DNA from: JBGTKH01 sp041744735
GTDB taxonomy: Bacteria > Planctomycetota > Planctomycetia > Pirellulales > Pirellulaceae
Assembly (NCBI GenBank): GCA_041744735.1
Contig: JBGTKH010000175.1
Span: 1-30,348, forward strand
Length of the DNA: 30,348 nucleotides
Reading direction: 5' to 3'
Both the position numbers and the translations under genes were made by a program. Positions 13,142 through 22,400 of the stretch are shown piece after piece. Positions within the stretch are counted from its first letter, which is position 1. The number at the start of each line of letters is the position of its first letter. The notes beneath the pieces were generated by a model. That model worked only from the letters and a program-made list of their open reading frames with translations, had not been told where the DNA came from and ran no database searches.

Positions 13142-14662
13142 ATGCAAGAACGCCCCACGCACCCGACGATCGCGGCTCGTTGCGATATCGACAGTCCGCA
13201 GCGGTCGGAATCGTCGCTGCGCCGTTGGCGGCGACTGATCACGTGGACGTCCGTGCCGCTGGCACTTCTGTTCTTGGGCTACTTCGAGGTTGTTCGAGAT
13301 CACAAAGTGTATCGCGCCGGGCCGCTGTCGACGCTGCACGAAAATGCCAAGACGCAGTCCCATACGTTGTTGAAAGATGACTGCCGCGGCTGTCACTCGC
13401 AAGTCGGTCAGCCGGCCTTGCGCGTATTCACATTCAACGACGCGGCGCGCTCGGTGCTCGACAAGGACTGCCGCAAGTGTCACGAAAAGCGGCAATCGCA
13501 CGACCATAATGAGCTGATGATCACCGGCAGCGTGCGCGACTGTGTGATGTGCCATCGCGAGCATCGTGGCAAGTCACAGTTGTCGCAAGTCGCGGTCGCC
13601 CTGTGTGCGGAATGTCACACTGATTTAAAGACCAGCACGGGCGTGAACAACTTCGCCCGAAACATTCCGTCCTGGGAGGAGCACGCTGAGTTTGCCGCGT
13701 TCCGGCCGATCTCGCCGGGTGATTGGAACACCGAGCTGCCCGGCCCCGACCATCTGATTCATAAGCTGGCCGAGCACATCGGCGGACAGTGGCGAGACAA
13801 GGCACACTTGCGGTTCAATCATCACGTACACCTGCCGCCTGAGGGAATTCTGACGCCCTGGGACTATAAGAAGGGGACACCGGAAGGCAGTGCGGCGGCC
13901 GAGGTAGGATCGTACCGCAAACTGCTGAAGTGTGAAACGTGTCACGCGACCGACGAGGGGGGCGTGTACATGCAGCCGATTAGTTTCGAGCGGCATTGCC
14001 AGGAGTGCCATCCGCTCGTTTTCAGCCAGCGATTGCATCGCCAAGGCGGGCCGCTGCCGCACGGTATTGAATTTCAGTCGGTCGTCCGAGATGCGCGCGA
14101 TCGGTTCCGTGACGACCAACAACAGTTTCCGGCCGGCGGCAGTGGCCCCCAGAGCGATGCGCCCCGTTTGCCCAGCAAGCCGTCGAAATCCGAAAGGGCG
14201 TCAAATTTGGATGCGGCCGAAGCGGCTGTCGGGCGGAGGAACGCCGAAGGGAACGTGCTGCGCAACGTCAAACAAGGCTGTGCCTACTGCCACGATTTCG
14301 AGCCGTACCCGGAGGATGCAGTCGGCGAATTCGAAGTCCGGGTCATTCCGCCTGAGCTGCCGTCGCGCTGGATGCCTCACAGCCGCTTCCGTCACGACAG
14401 GCATCACGAGTATGCTTGTGTTATCTGTCACAATCCCGACCACCTGCAGGACAACGGCCAACTGGTGATGGCCACCAACGCGGCGTCGGAGAAGGAACGC
14501 ACACTACACAGCACCGACACGGGCGACATTTTGATGCCGTCGATCGGGGTCTGTCACAAGTGTCACGGGACCCAGAGCGGCCCGCAACGCTGGCCGGTCG
14601 AAGCCCGTTCGGATTGCGTGGAGTGCCATTATTATCATCCCAAAGAATTTAAACCGTTCTAA
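13142..14662 (+). CDS. Membrane-anchored decahaem c-type cytochrome (cytochrome c3/c7-like)
   Basis: 506 residues. An uncleaved N-terminal anchor (RRLITWTSVPLALLFLGYF, ~30-48) places the rest outside the inner membrane. Ten CXXCH haem sites start at C81, C110, C134, C155, C264, C286, C380, C426, C471 and C492. Distal histidine ligands probably come from motifs such as FNHHVHLP (~225) and FRHDRHHEYACVICH (~417-430), the latter typical of cytochrome c7/c3 'F-x-H-x-x-H' arrangements. A ~60-residue hydrophilic, probably disordered, linker (~310-365) separates haem groups 6 and 7. It leads a plus-strand run of three cytochrome genes (next start 14752). ATG 13142 is the only reasonable start, though its ribosome site is weak. 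Role: periplasmic multi-electron transfer; the redox partner is not identifiable. Confidence 0.93.
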   Translation: MQERPTHPTIAARCDIDSPQRSESSLRRWRRLITWTSVPLALLFLGYFEVVRDHKVYRAGPLSTLHENAKTQSHTLLKDDCRGCHSQVGQPALRVFTFNDAARSVLDKDCRKCHEKRQSHDHNELMITGSVRDCVMCHREHRGKSQLSQVAVALCAECHTDLKTSTGVNNFARNIPSWEEHAEFAAFRPISPGDWNTELPGPDHLIHKLAEHIGGQWRDKAHLRFNHHVHLPPEGILTPWDYKKGTPEGSAAAEVGSYRKLLKCETCHATDEGGVYMQPISFERHCQECHPLVFSQRLHRQGGPLPHGIEFQSVVRDARDRFRDDQQQFPAGGSGPQSDAPRLPSKPSKSERASNLDAAEAAVGRRNAEGNVLRNVKQGCAYCHDFEPYPEDAVGEFEVRVIPPELPSRWMPHSRFRHDRHHEYACVICHNPDHLQDNGQLVMATNAASEKERTLHSTDTGDILMPSIGVCHKCHGTQSGPQRWPVEARSDCVECHYYHPKEFKPF

Positions 14663-14751
14663 TTCTATTCACGTGCAGAGACAGTTTGCCTGAAGCTATA
14701 ATTGGTGAAATACTGCGGTACCAATCACTGGTCGAGCGGCGGGGATTTCAC

Positions 14752-16293
14752 ATGTACCGGATCATTGCTTCGTTTGCGGTTTTGGCCGGCTTGAGCGCGG
14801 CGGTGTGGATGGTTTGCCGAGCGGCGCTGGCCGCTCCGCCGATTCCAGCGGCGGCCACCATCGTCGCGGACACTGCGGCATCGTCCGATCCGTTGGCTTC
14901 GCTGCACGACGGCAAGTACCAGTTCACGGGCACGCTGTCGTGCTCGGCGGCCGCTTGCCACGGCAGCGTCGTGCCCGACAATCGTGCGAGCCAATATCGC
15001 ACCATCGCCCGCAACGAGTATTACGTGTGGTTCGACCAAGACCCGCATACGCGCGCCGGCGTCACGCTGTACAGTGCGCGCACGGAAGGCATTCTAGAAC
15101 GGCTGGGCTGGACGCGGACCCACGAAAAGTATCAAGTCTGTTTGGACTGCCACAGCCCAACGGCCAAGGTGGACGCTGACTCGACCTCGTTCGTTTCGCT
15201 CGAAGGCGTAGGTTGTGAATCGTGTCACGGACCGGCCGAGCAATGGCGCGGTGAACACTATCGCAACCGATCCACCGCTTTGTCGCATGGCATGATCGAC
15301 ACGAAGAAGTTGCTGGTGCGCGGCCGCCTGTGCGCCGATTGCCACGTCGGCAGCCCCAATCGCGAAGTGAATCACGACCTGATCGCCGCCGGCCATCCGA
15401 TGCTGAAGTTTGAACTCTCCGCCTACATGGACATGCTGCCCAAACATTGGAACGACGCGGCCGAGCGCCGTCAACATCAGGACTTCGAGGTGCAGCTTTG
15501 GGCCGCCGGACAAATCGCCTCGGCCGACGCGGCTTTATCCGTGCTCGAAGTTCGCGCGAAGCGCGTAAGTGAAAACAGTCCCGATGCCGTCTGGCCTGAA
15601 TTCGCCGAATACGACTGTTACGCCTGTCATCATGGCCTGACCGCTCCCAGTTGGCGCCAAACCCGCGGCTTTGCCGGCCGCGCGCCCGGCATGACACCGT
15701 GGGGCAGTTGGTACTTTTCCATGGCCGAGCGTCTAGGCGACGGTGCTGAACTGAATTCCGCGCTGACGAATCTCCGCGCCGTCATGCAAGCCAGCACCCA
15801 ACCAGACCACGCCGCCATCAGCCAACACGCCACTGCCGCGCGACAAGCGTTGGCGACGTGGATGACATCCGCCGCCAGCGGCGACGGCCTCAACGTGCAT
15901 CGTAACGACGTCGGTCAACTGCTCTCCGCCATCGCGGCCGAGAAAGGCGGCGACGAAATTGAGGCGTCCGATGCCGTGCAAAATTGGGATGTTGCGACGC
16001 AAGTTTACCTGACACTGGTTGCCCTGAATCAAGCACATCTAAACGAACTGGAAAAGGCCGGCAAGAATCCAGCGGCGGCCGACCAGGATTTGACGAAAGC
16101 CATCGCGGCCCTGCGAGACCTCCTTGAATTCTCCGCGGAATCCGATAAGCAAGACGGTAAGCCTGAATGGTACGACAGCCCTAAGGATTTCACCGGCACT
16201 ACGGGCAATCCCACCGATTCGTCCTTGCCGCGAGAATCGTTCCGCACGCAATTGCTACAAATGATGCCACGACTACAAGAGCGATGGGAGTAA
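14752..16293 (+). CDS. Pentahaem cytochrome c554-like protein with a CX4CH site
   Basis: 513 residues from ATG 14752, preceded by GGGGA; the longer frame from 14686 adds only non-signal residues. Residues 1-27 are a signal peptide (YRIIASFAVLAGLSAAVWMVCRAALAA). Haem sites: CSAAACH (a CX4CH form), CLDCH, CESCH, CADCH and CYACHH. The segment from FTGTLSCSAAACHG through LERLGW resembles the Cytochrome_C554 (multihaem) domain; a His-rich motif AAGHPMLKFEL lies after site 4. The C-terminal ~190 residues are haem-free and helical (Ala/Gln-rich). It is paralogous to the next gene: both share AAGHP, PLHW/PKHW, a DCYACHH site and a PSWRQxRG(F/Y) block. Likely periplasmic electron carrier or oxidoreductase. 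Confidence 0.92.
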   Translation: MYRIIASFAVLAGLSAAVWMVCRAALAAPPIPAAATIVADTAASSDPLASLHDGKYQFTGTLSCSAAACHGSVVPDNRASQYRTIARNEYYVWFDQDPHTRAGVTLYSARTEGILERLGWTRTHEKYQVCLDCHSPTAKVDADSTSFVSLEGVGCESCHGPAEQWRGEHYRNRSTALSHGMIDTKKLLVRGRLCADCHVGSPNREVNHDLIAAGHPMLKFELSAYMDMLPKHWNDAAERRQHQDFEVQLWAAGQIASADAALSVLEVRAKRVSENSPDAVWPEFAEYDCYACHHGLTAPSWRQTRGFAGRAPGMTPWGSWYFSMAERLGDGAELNSALTNLRAVMQASTQPDHAAISQHATAARQALATWMTSAASGDGLNVHRNDVGQLLSAIAAEKGGDEIEASDAVQNWDVATQVYLTLVALNQAHLNELEKAGKNPAAADQDLTKAIAALRDLLEFSAESDKQDGKPEWYDSPKDFTGTTGNPTDSSLPRESFRTQLLQMMPRLQERWE

Positions 16294-16297
16294 CAAG

Positions 16298-17848
16298 ATG
16301 CACATCAACGCCAATCGACTGCCCATTGTCATATTAATCGCAGCGGCTTGCGGTGCGATGATTGCATGGCCAAATGCCGCTGCATTTGCTCAGCCTGCTG
16401 CTAATGACCCGCCGCCGGAGTATTTGGGCGCAGCCCGCTGCGATGGTTGTCATAAGGCGCCAACCCAACTCTATATAGACCAAGGCGCGACGGACTTTGT
16501 GTCGCTCACGGAATCTAAGAATTGGTTCGACCATGACAAGCATGCCAAAGCCTACAAGCTGGTCGTCGAAAGCGACTTGGGCCGGCGTATGTGCACGACG
16601 CTTGGCATCGACTTGAATGAACCGGAGAAAAGTCCTGACAACGCGAAGCAGGCTCAGCAGTGTCTGAGTTGCCACAGCGGCTGGACTCAGGACGTGAAAC
16701 CGCCGCCCACGTTCAAGGCCGGCGTGACTTGTGAATCGTGCCACGGTGCCAGTTCCAAGTGGGACTTGCCGCACAGCCGCGTTGATTGGCGCAAGAAGTC
16801 GCCGGCCGAGAAGGGCGCCTTGGGGATGATCGAAGTGCGCGATCCGGTGCGCCGCGCTCAACAGTGCTTTTCGTGTCACATCGGTAACGTTGAGGAAGGC
16901 AAGGTTGTCACGCACGAGATGTACGCCGCCGGCCATCCACCGTTGCCCAGCATCGAGATCGAATCATTTGCGCGGCAGATGCCCCTGCACTGGCGATATC
17001 TGAGTGAGAAGCCGGACTTCCAGTTCCGCAAAGAATTTATCGAGCAAAACTTCAAACATCTTGCCGGCTTGAATGACAGCGATCCTTATAATTTAAAAAC
17101 CGTATTGTATCGTACTCAGGCCGTTGTCATTTCCGGCGTCGTGGCCATGCGCGAGTCGGCCGAGTTGTTTGCCGCGCAGAGCGGACAGGCCAAGGGCTGG
17201 CCGGAATTTGCCGCCTTCGATTGTTATGCTTGCCACCATGATTTAAAGGTGCCAAGCTGGCGGCAAGAACGCGGTTACCCGGGAAAACCCGGCCGGCCGA
17301 CGATGCCGTACTGGCCTTCCGCGCTGGTTAAACTCGGTATCCTGCAGGTTTCCAAGGACAGAGCAGAGTACGACGCGCGAGCCAAAGATATGAGTGATAA
17401 GTTGGCCGAACTGCATTCGGCCATAAGTGCCCGGCCATTTGGCGACACCGGGAAGATTCAGACCGCGTCGGCGAACTTGATCGCGTTATTAGACACGTTG
17501 GCCAGTGAACTGTCGGCCAGCCGTTTTGACCAAAAGGCCGCCAAAAAGTCAGTGCTATTTCTCCTTCAGTCCTCCGACAACAAACATCTCGACCGCGATT
17601 CCGCGAGGCAAATCGCGTGGGCCATCGATGTCATCTATGCGGACCTGAATCCCAAGCCATCAGCCGAAGCGGAGATCAAGAAAGTTCTCGACGAGTTGCG
17701 AGGTCAGCTTCGGCTGGAACTTCCCGCCGGCCCGATTAGCAACATCTCCAACGAACTGCCGGACTCGCTGCGCAACATCGCAGAGTTCAAATCCGGAGAT
17801 TTTGCACTCAAGCTACAACGCTTGCGCGAATTGCTGGCCAAGCAGTAA
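16298..17848 (+). CDS. Pentahaem cytochrome c554-like protein, paralogue
   Basis: 516 residues starting 4 bases after the previous stop, with GGGAG upstream, hence co-transcribed. Signal peptide MHINANRLPIVILIAAACGAMIAWPNAAAFAQ. Haem sites CDGCH (~48), CLSCH, CESCH, CFSCH and CYACHH. Here the first site is the ordinary CX2CH and opens with the c554-like YLGAARCDGCHK motif, where the neighbour has CX4CH. AAGHPPLPSIEIESF follows site 4 and the DCYACHHDLKVPSWRQERGYPG block follows the last; after that ~200 residues are haem-free helices. Tandem duplication and divergence of the two genes is the simplest explanation. It probably functions with the upstream cytochromes in a periplasmic electron-transfer complex. 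No substrate-specific residues could be identified. Confidence 0.92.
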   Translation: MHINANRLPIVILIAAACGAMIAWPNAAAFAQPAANDPPPEYLGAARCDGCHKAPTQLYIDQGATDFVSLTESKNWFDHDKHAKAYKLVVESDLGRRMCTTLGIDLNEPEKSPDNAKQAQQCLSCHSGWTQDVKPPPTFKAGVTCESCHGASSKWDLPHSRVDWRKKSPAEKGALGMIEVRDPVRRAQQCFSCHIGNVEEGKVVTHEMYAAGHPPLPSIEIESFARQMPLHWRYLSEKPDFQFRKEFIEQNFKHLAGLNDSDPYNLKTVLYRTQAVVISGVVAMRESAELFAAQSGQAKGWPEFAAFDCYACHHDLKVPSWRQERGYPGKPGRPTMPYWPSALVKLGILQVSKDRAEYDARAKDMSDKLAELHSAISARPFGDTGKIQTASANLIALLDTLASELSASRFDQKAAKKSVLFLLQSSDNKHLDRDSARQIAWAIDVIYADLNPKPSAEAEIKKVLDELRGQLRLELPAGPISNISNELPDSLRNIAEFKSGDFALKLQRLRELLAKQ

Positions 17849-18017
17849 CCGGCTCCATCAGGTTCGTAAAGGACGGAACGGGAGAATGATGGGCAAGCCG
17901 TGCGTGGTTAGTCTTGCTCACCTACGTGTCGTCGACGTGGGCATCGTGTAACCGCTTTCCGCGGCCAGTTGGCGAGTTTACAATTGCACTGTGTGCGACT
18001 TGCCGGAGGATTGTTTT

Positions 18018-18761
18018 ATGCCAGTGCGTGATTGGACGCGCGTTGAAGCCGGGATCTTCCATGATTTTCATGTCACCTGGATTCCGGAAATCAAGAAGAC
18101 GCTCAACGGTGGATTGCTGCCGGAAGGCTACTATGCGTTGGCCGAGCAGCACGCCGGCCGCGCGATTGCGGATGTGCTGACGTTGCATGCCAGTCCGGCG
18201 GACGTCGAGCCACTGCCGCCGCTGCCGGCCAGCGGCGGCATCGCTCTGGCGGAGGCGCCGCCTAAAGTACGCCGCACACAAACCGTCGAGCAGGCCGCAC
18301 TCACCCGCCGGCGCAGTTTGGCGATTCGCCACGTCAGCGGGCATCGGTTGGTGGCCCTGATCGAAATCGTCTCACCGGCGAACAAGGATCGGTCTCAGCA
18401 CGTGGAAGAGTTCGCCGCGAAGGTTGCTTCGGCATTGAATGTCGGCGTGCACGTGTTGCTGGTGGATTTACATCCACCCGGTGCTCACGATCCTCAGGGT
18501 ATCCACGGCATCATGCTGCAGCAGTTCGACCAGTACGACACGACGTACGACTTACCGGCCGACGAGCCGCTGACGCTGGCCAGTTACGTCGCCGGGCCGC
18601 GCGTCGAAATCTATCTGGAGCACTTCGCCGTCGGCGCTGCACTACCCGACATGCCGCTGTTTTTGCGGCCCGACCGCTACGTGAACGTGCCGTTGGAGAC
18701 CACCTCCGAGGCCGCGTATCAGGGGCTGCCAGCAATCTGGCGCGACGTTCTAGACGCTTAG
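18018..18761 (+). CDS. DUF4058 family protein
   Basis: 247 residues from ATG 18018, preceded by a strong GGAGG at 8-base spacing; the GTG at 17991 is rejected. The sequence MPVRDWTRVEAGIFHDFHVTWIPEIKKTLNGGLLPEGYYALAEQHAG and the central RRRSLAIRHVSGHRLVALIEIVSPANK (a VAxIEIxSPxNK motif) are characteristic of DUF4058, a soluble family common in planctomycetes and cyanobacteria. The E-I-x-S-P-x-N-K core recalls nuclease/VTC-like folds, but no activity is established. It ends 9 bases before the convergent stop of the zinc-ribbon gene, and is not obviously linked in function to the cytochromes upstream. Confidence 0.85.
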   Translation: MPVRDWTRVEAGIFHDFHVTWIPEIKKTLNGGLLPEGYYALAEQHAGRAIADVLTLHASPADVEPLPPLPASGGIALAEAPPKVRRTQTVEQAALTRRRSLAIRHVSGHRLVALIEIVSPANKDRSQHVEEFAAKVASALNVGVHVLLVDLHPPGAHDPQGIHGIMLQQFDQYDTTYDLPADEPLTLASYVAGPRVEIYLEHFAVGAALPDMPLFLRPDRYVNVPLETTSEAAYQGLPAIWRDVLDA

Positions 18762-18770
18762 CCGCCGCGG

Positions 18771-19358
18771 TCAAGTATCTCCGACGATGACAGCGAAAAT
18801 AAAGAACAAGAGTCCCAAGCTGCCAATCCCGCCAAGAACGATGCCAACAACGCAGCGTCCCATGCCGCTGAGGCGCGGGTTCTTCTGGATTTGAATGATC
18901 CCAAGGATCGCCAGAATGAAAGCTATCGGTCCGAGCGGACAGCACACCAGCGAAAACAGACCCAGGTACCCGGCGGCAATGGCAAACGGCGAGTGGCCGA
19001 TGGGCAAGATCCAACGCAACATCGCGTCGTCGCTGGACAAGGAAGCACGCGTTTGCGACTGGTACGTAGGCGCCGTGTAGGGATTTGCTTGTGGAGGCGG
19101 GACACCCCAGCTCGCCGGTGCCGATTGGCCAGGCGATCCGAACGGATTTGACGTCTGCGGCACTGTCGCGGGGTGCGAAAGATCTTCCCAAGGATCACCC
19201 AGTCCACCGCCCAACAGCGGCTCTGGTTCACTCGGCTCGTTGCTGTCGGGAACTTGAACGATGGCCTGACACTGTGGGCACTTGCCGCTCTTGCCCGCGT
19301 GTTGGTCCGATGTGCGAATCTGCCGGTTGCATTTGGGACAGTGAAACTCGATGGCCAT
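18771..19358 (-). CDS. Zinc-ribbon protein with DUF4190-like membrane domain
   Basis: 195 residues. The N-terminus holds a zinc ribbon, FHCPKCNRQIRTSDQHAGKSGKCPQCQA (CxxC-x18-CxxC type, ~6-33), of the planctomycete 'GKxGKCPxC' kind. A Pro/Ser/Gln-rich linker (~35-105) follows, then two hydrophobic hairpins (FAIAAGYLGLFSLVCCPLGPIAFILAILGI and VVGIVLGGIGSLGLLFFIFAVIVG) with an IQIQKNPRLSGMGR loop between them, matching the DUF4190 pattern. The zinc ribbon should face the cytoplasm. It lies 57 bases downstream of the large cytochrome's stop on the same strand and may be the last gene of that unit. Function unknown. Confidence 0.85.
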   Translation of the reverse strand: MAIEFHCPKCNRQIRTSDQHAGKSGKCPQCQAIVQVPDSNEPSEPEPLLGGGLGDPWEDLSHPATVPQTSNPFGSPGQSAPASWGVPPPQANPYTAPTYQSQTRASLSSDDAMLRWILPIGHSPFAIAAGYLGLFSLVCCPLGPIAFILAILGIIQIQKNPRLSGMGRCVVGIVLGGIGSLGLLFFIFAVIVGDT

Positions 19359-19415
19359 TCCGGCAGTCTATCCGCACTTCATTTCGTGTGCAACTTCAGC
19401 ATGATAGGCGAGCGT

Positions 19416-22400
19416 TCATTGGCGCCGGCTGTAATCAAGAACCTTAAATGGTTGGTACCGGGCATTCTGCGACGCATCGGACAGTGGGAGGTATAGGTCT
19501 GGGTCGCGCGGATTGTCGCTGACTTTCCAGACCTGACTGTTGCGCAGGTACATCTTCCACTGTTCGTCACGGTTCAGCGGCCGGGCGCCGACGCGGCCGA
19601 AGACGGCGATTTGGTTGCCGGATTCGTCCACGGCGCGGTCGCGGTCGACGCCTTTGGAAATCGCTAGCGCTTCACCTTCTTCAGGCAGCTTGTACGTGGC
19701 GATCAGTTGCGGCGTTGGACGCGGGCTGAAGCCGGCGCTGCCGGGGGTTTCGGCCGACGTGAGCTGAATCACTCGCAAGCCGTTTTTCCCGTCGGCCACG
19801 TAGGCGAACTCGCTCGTGTAAGTGATACCCAACTTCACGTCGTGCGCCTCGTTCATGCAGCCCTCAGCGTCGTACACCTGGTCGATGAACGGCTTTTCTG
19901 GGTTAGTAATGTCCAGGATCACGAGCCCTTCGTGCCCGGCGGCGACATATGCATAAGTACGAGCCAGGTAAATATTGTTGGCCTCTTCCAAATGCAAACC
20001 GGTGACCGGTTTGGGGTCGTGAAGCTGCGTGATGTCCAGCACCTTGATGCCCTCTTCATCGCACACATAGGCATAGCGGAACTGTGCCTGGACCGCCTTC
20101 GGATGGTGCAGCGCGGGTTCACCTAATACCGCCGTGACGACCGGGTTCTTCGGATCATCGACCGAGACCACGACCAAACCCACGTCGCAGCAAATGTAAG
20201 CGTACGTGCCGATGATCGTGATGCTCTTAGCGCCGCAAAGCAGACCGTTGGGGTTAAACGTCACGTCGCGCGATAGATAATTGTTCAATGGATTTCCGTC
20301 CAATAGTGTCGCGGCACCGACCAGAATTAAGCCTTCGTACTTGTCCACGACGTAAATGTAGCCGTACATCGGGTGAATCGTCTGTTCGCTGTTCTCGGCA
20401 AACTGCTGCCGCGTCGGATCGGGCGCGATCGTCGTGGGCGCGGCGACGGCCGTGGCGTATTGCGTGTAGACGTAGAATCTCTGGCCCAAGGGCGAGACGG
20501 GCGCGGTGGTGATGCGCTCGGAGAATGCTTTGTCGTCGATGAAGGCAATGTCGAACACGCGCAGGCCGCCTTCGCCGCAGGCTGCGTACAGATACTCGCC
20601 GCGATGCTGCAGGCTGTGAATCTCGGGCTTGCGGAAGCGGCGCGTCAGGTTCTCGCTGATGTCGATGCCGGGATGCTCGTGCGCGTGTTTCAGGATGCGT
20701 TCGTGCTCCACGTGCTTCTTGTAGTAATCCGGGAAAGCCAGCCGATGCAGGTTGCTGCCGATCACGGCTTGCGGTTCGTCGCGTTCAGTGACGACCACGC
20801 CCTCGAAGCCGTGCTCGCCGGCCGCGACCCAGCAGTACTGGCCGATGAAGTTCACATAGTTCGTGCCCTGCATCAGCAACTGGGCCATGATGGCGTTGTT
20901 GTCGTTGTTCTTCGAAACGTGACAGTCGGTGCACATCTTCGTTTCGCTGACGCCGGGCGGGTATTGGCCGTTCACCAGGGCCACATCGGTGGCACCCCGC
21001 ACAGTATGCGGCACGTTGGTGCTGAAGGCGATGCCGCTCATGCCGGCGCCGGAAATGGTTTGCTGCTGCACATAGATCGACTCGCGGTTCTGGTTGTACG
21101 AGCCGACGTGAACGGCGCATGACGAACGGGCCGGCCCGATGCGGTTGTTCGTGGCGTTACCGTCCCTGGCCAGCATGTACACGTCGTCGCGTAATGTTTG
21201 GAAGTTGTACGAGACGTAATTGCGCGACACGTCGCCCTCGTTGTGCAGACTGGGCATCTTCTTGTTGGCCCGCTGCGGCAAGTGGCAACCGAAACAGCTT
21301 GGATTCCAAGACGAGTGGCAGGCGATGCAGCTCATCTTCTCATTTTGGTGCGCACATTCGCCCGGGTTTGGATTGCCGCCCCACTCCATCTTCGTCGACA
21401 ACTGATCCTTGACGAACCGCACGGTCTTGGCCATGTGCGATTTCTCGTTGTAGTGTTCGCTGCCCGGCGTAATCGTGTCGATCGTCTGCACGACTTCCCA
21501 CCACTGATCCGGCTCGACCATCGACCGCTGGATCAGCCGGTTGCCGATCAGCTCGAATCGCAACTGGTTAAACGGTGTGCGCAGAGCCAGCAGGTTGGTG
21601 CCCACCTGGAATCGCTTACCGTCGGCTGATACATATTCCGGCGCTGCCGGGCCGCTGGTGGGCATGCGGCGCTGGTTTCGAATCGACTCACGAACGCTGA
21701 GGAACGGTGTCCCGTGACAGTCGATGCACTGAATTTCGATCGCGGCCCGTACTTCGCCGTATAGCTTTGTGTTGCCGTGGTTGTCTTGGTTGAAATGACA
21801 GTCAATGCAGTGCATTCCCTTTTCCAAATGAATGTCCATCAAGTGCACGGGGACGCCCTCGCGCTGTTTGCCGCAGCGGCGTTCGGCTTGGTCGGGCGGC
21901 ACCATGGCGGCCATCAGGTTTTCGGTGGTTGGCTCGTGGAGCACTTGCCCTTTGTAGTCAAGCATTTGGCCAGCGCGGTCCTTCTTGAACACGGCGCGGA
22001 ACACCCAGCCGTGCCCGTGGAAGTCTGCGAACTGCGTGTGCCGGGCGGAAGAATTCAAATCCCGCACGTTGGCCAGAAACTCGGGGTCCGACCACAGGCC
22101 GCGCGCCGCCGCTTCGTCGGGATTCGACATCTGCGACTGGACCATCTCTTCGGCGGTCGGATATTTCTGCTGCCGCGGATACATCAATTCGCCGTCGGTC
22201 TCGTTGTCCCACCACATGAAGCCGAGGTAACTGTTCAACACGTTCGTGCCCGGATGCATGTGGCAAACCATGCACTGGCTGGTTGGAATCGACCGGGTGA
22301 ATTTGTGTTCGATCGGATGGCCCGGCTCGTTTTTCGGAATCATCGGGTCGGCCGAGTGGCTTAACCCCATGTGACCGAACTTGGCGTACGGGCCTGAGTG

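Noticed and set aside
18761..18771. Terminator between the convergent DUF4058 and zinc-ribbon genes
   Set aside because: Only nine bases separate the stop codons and no stem-loop is visible.
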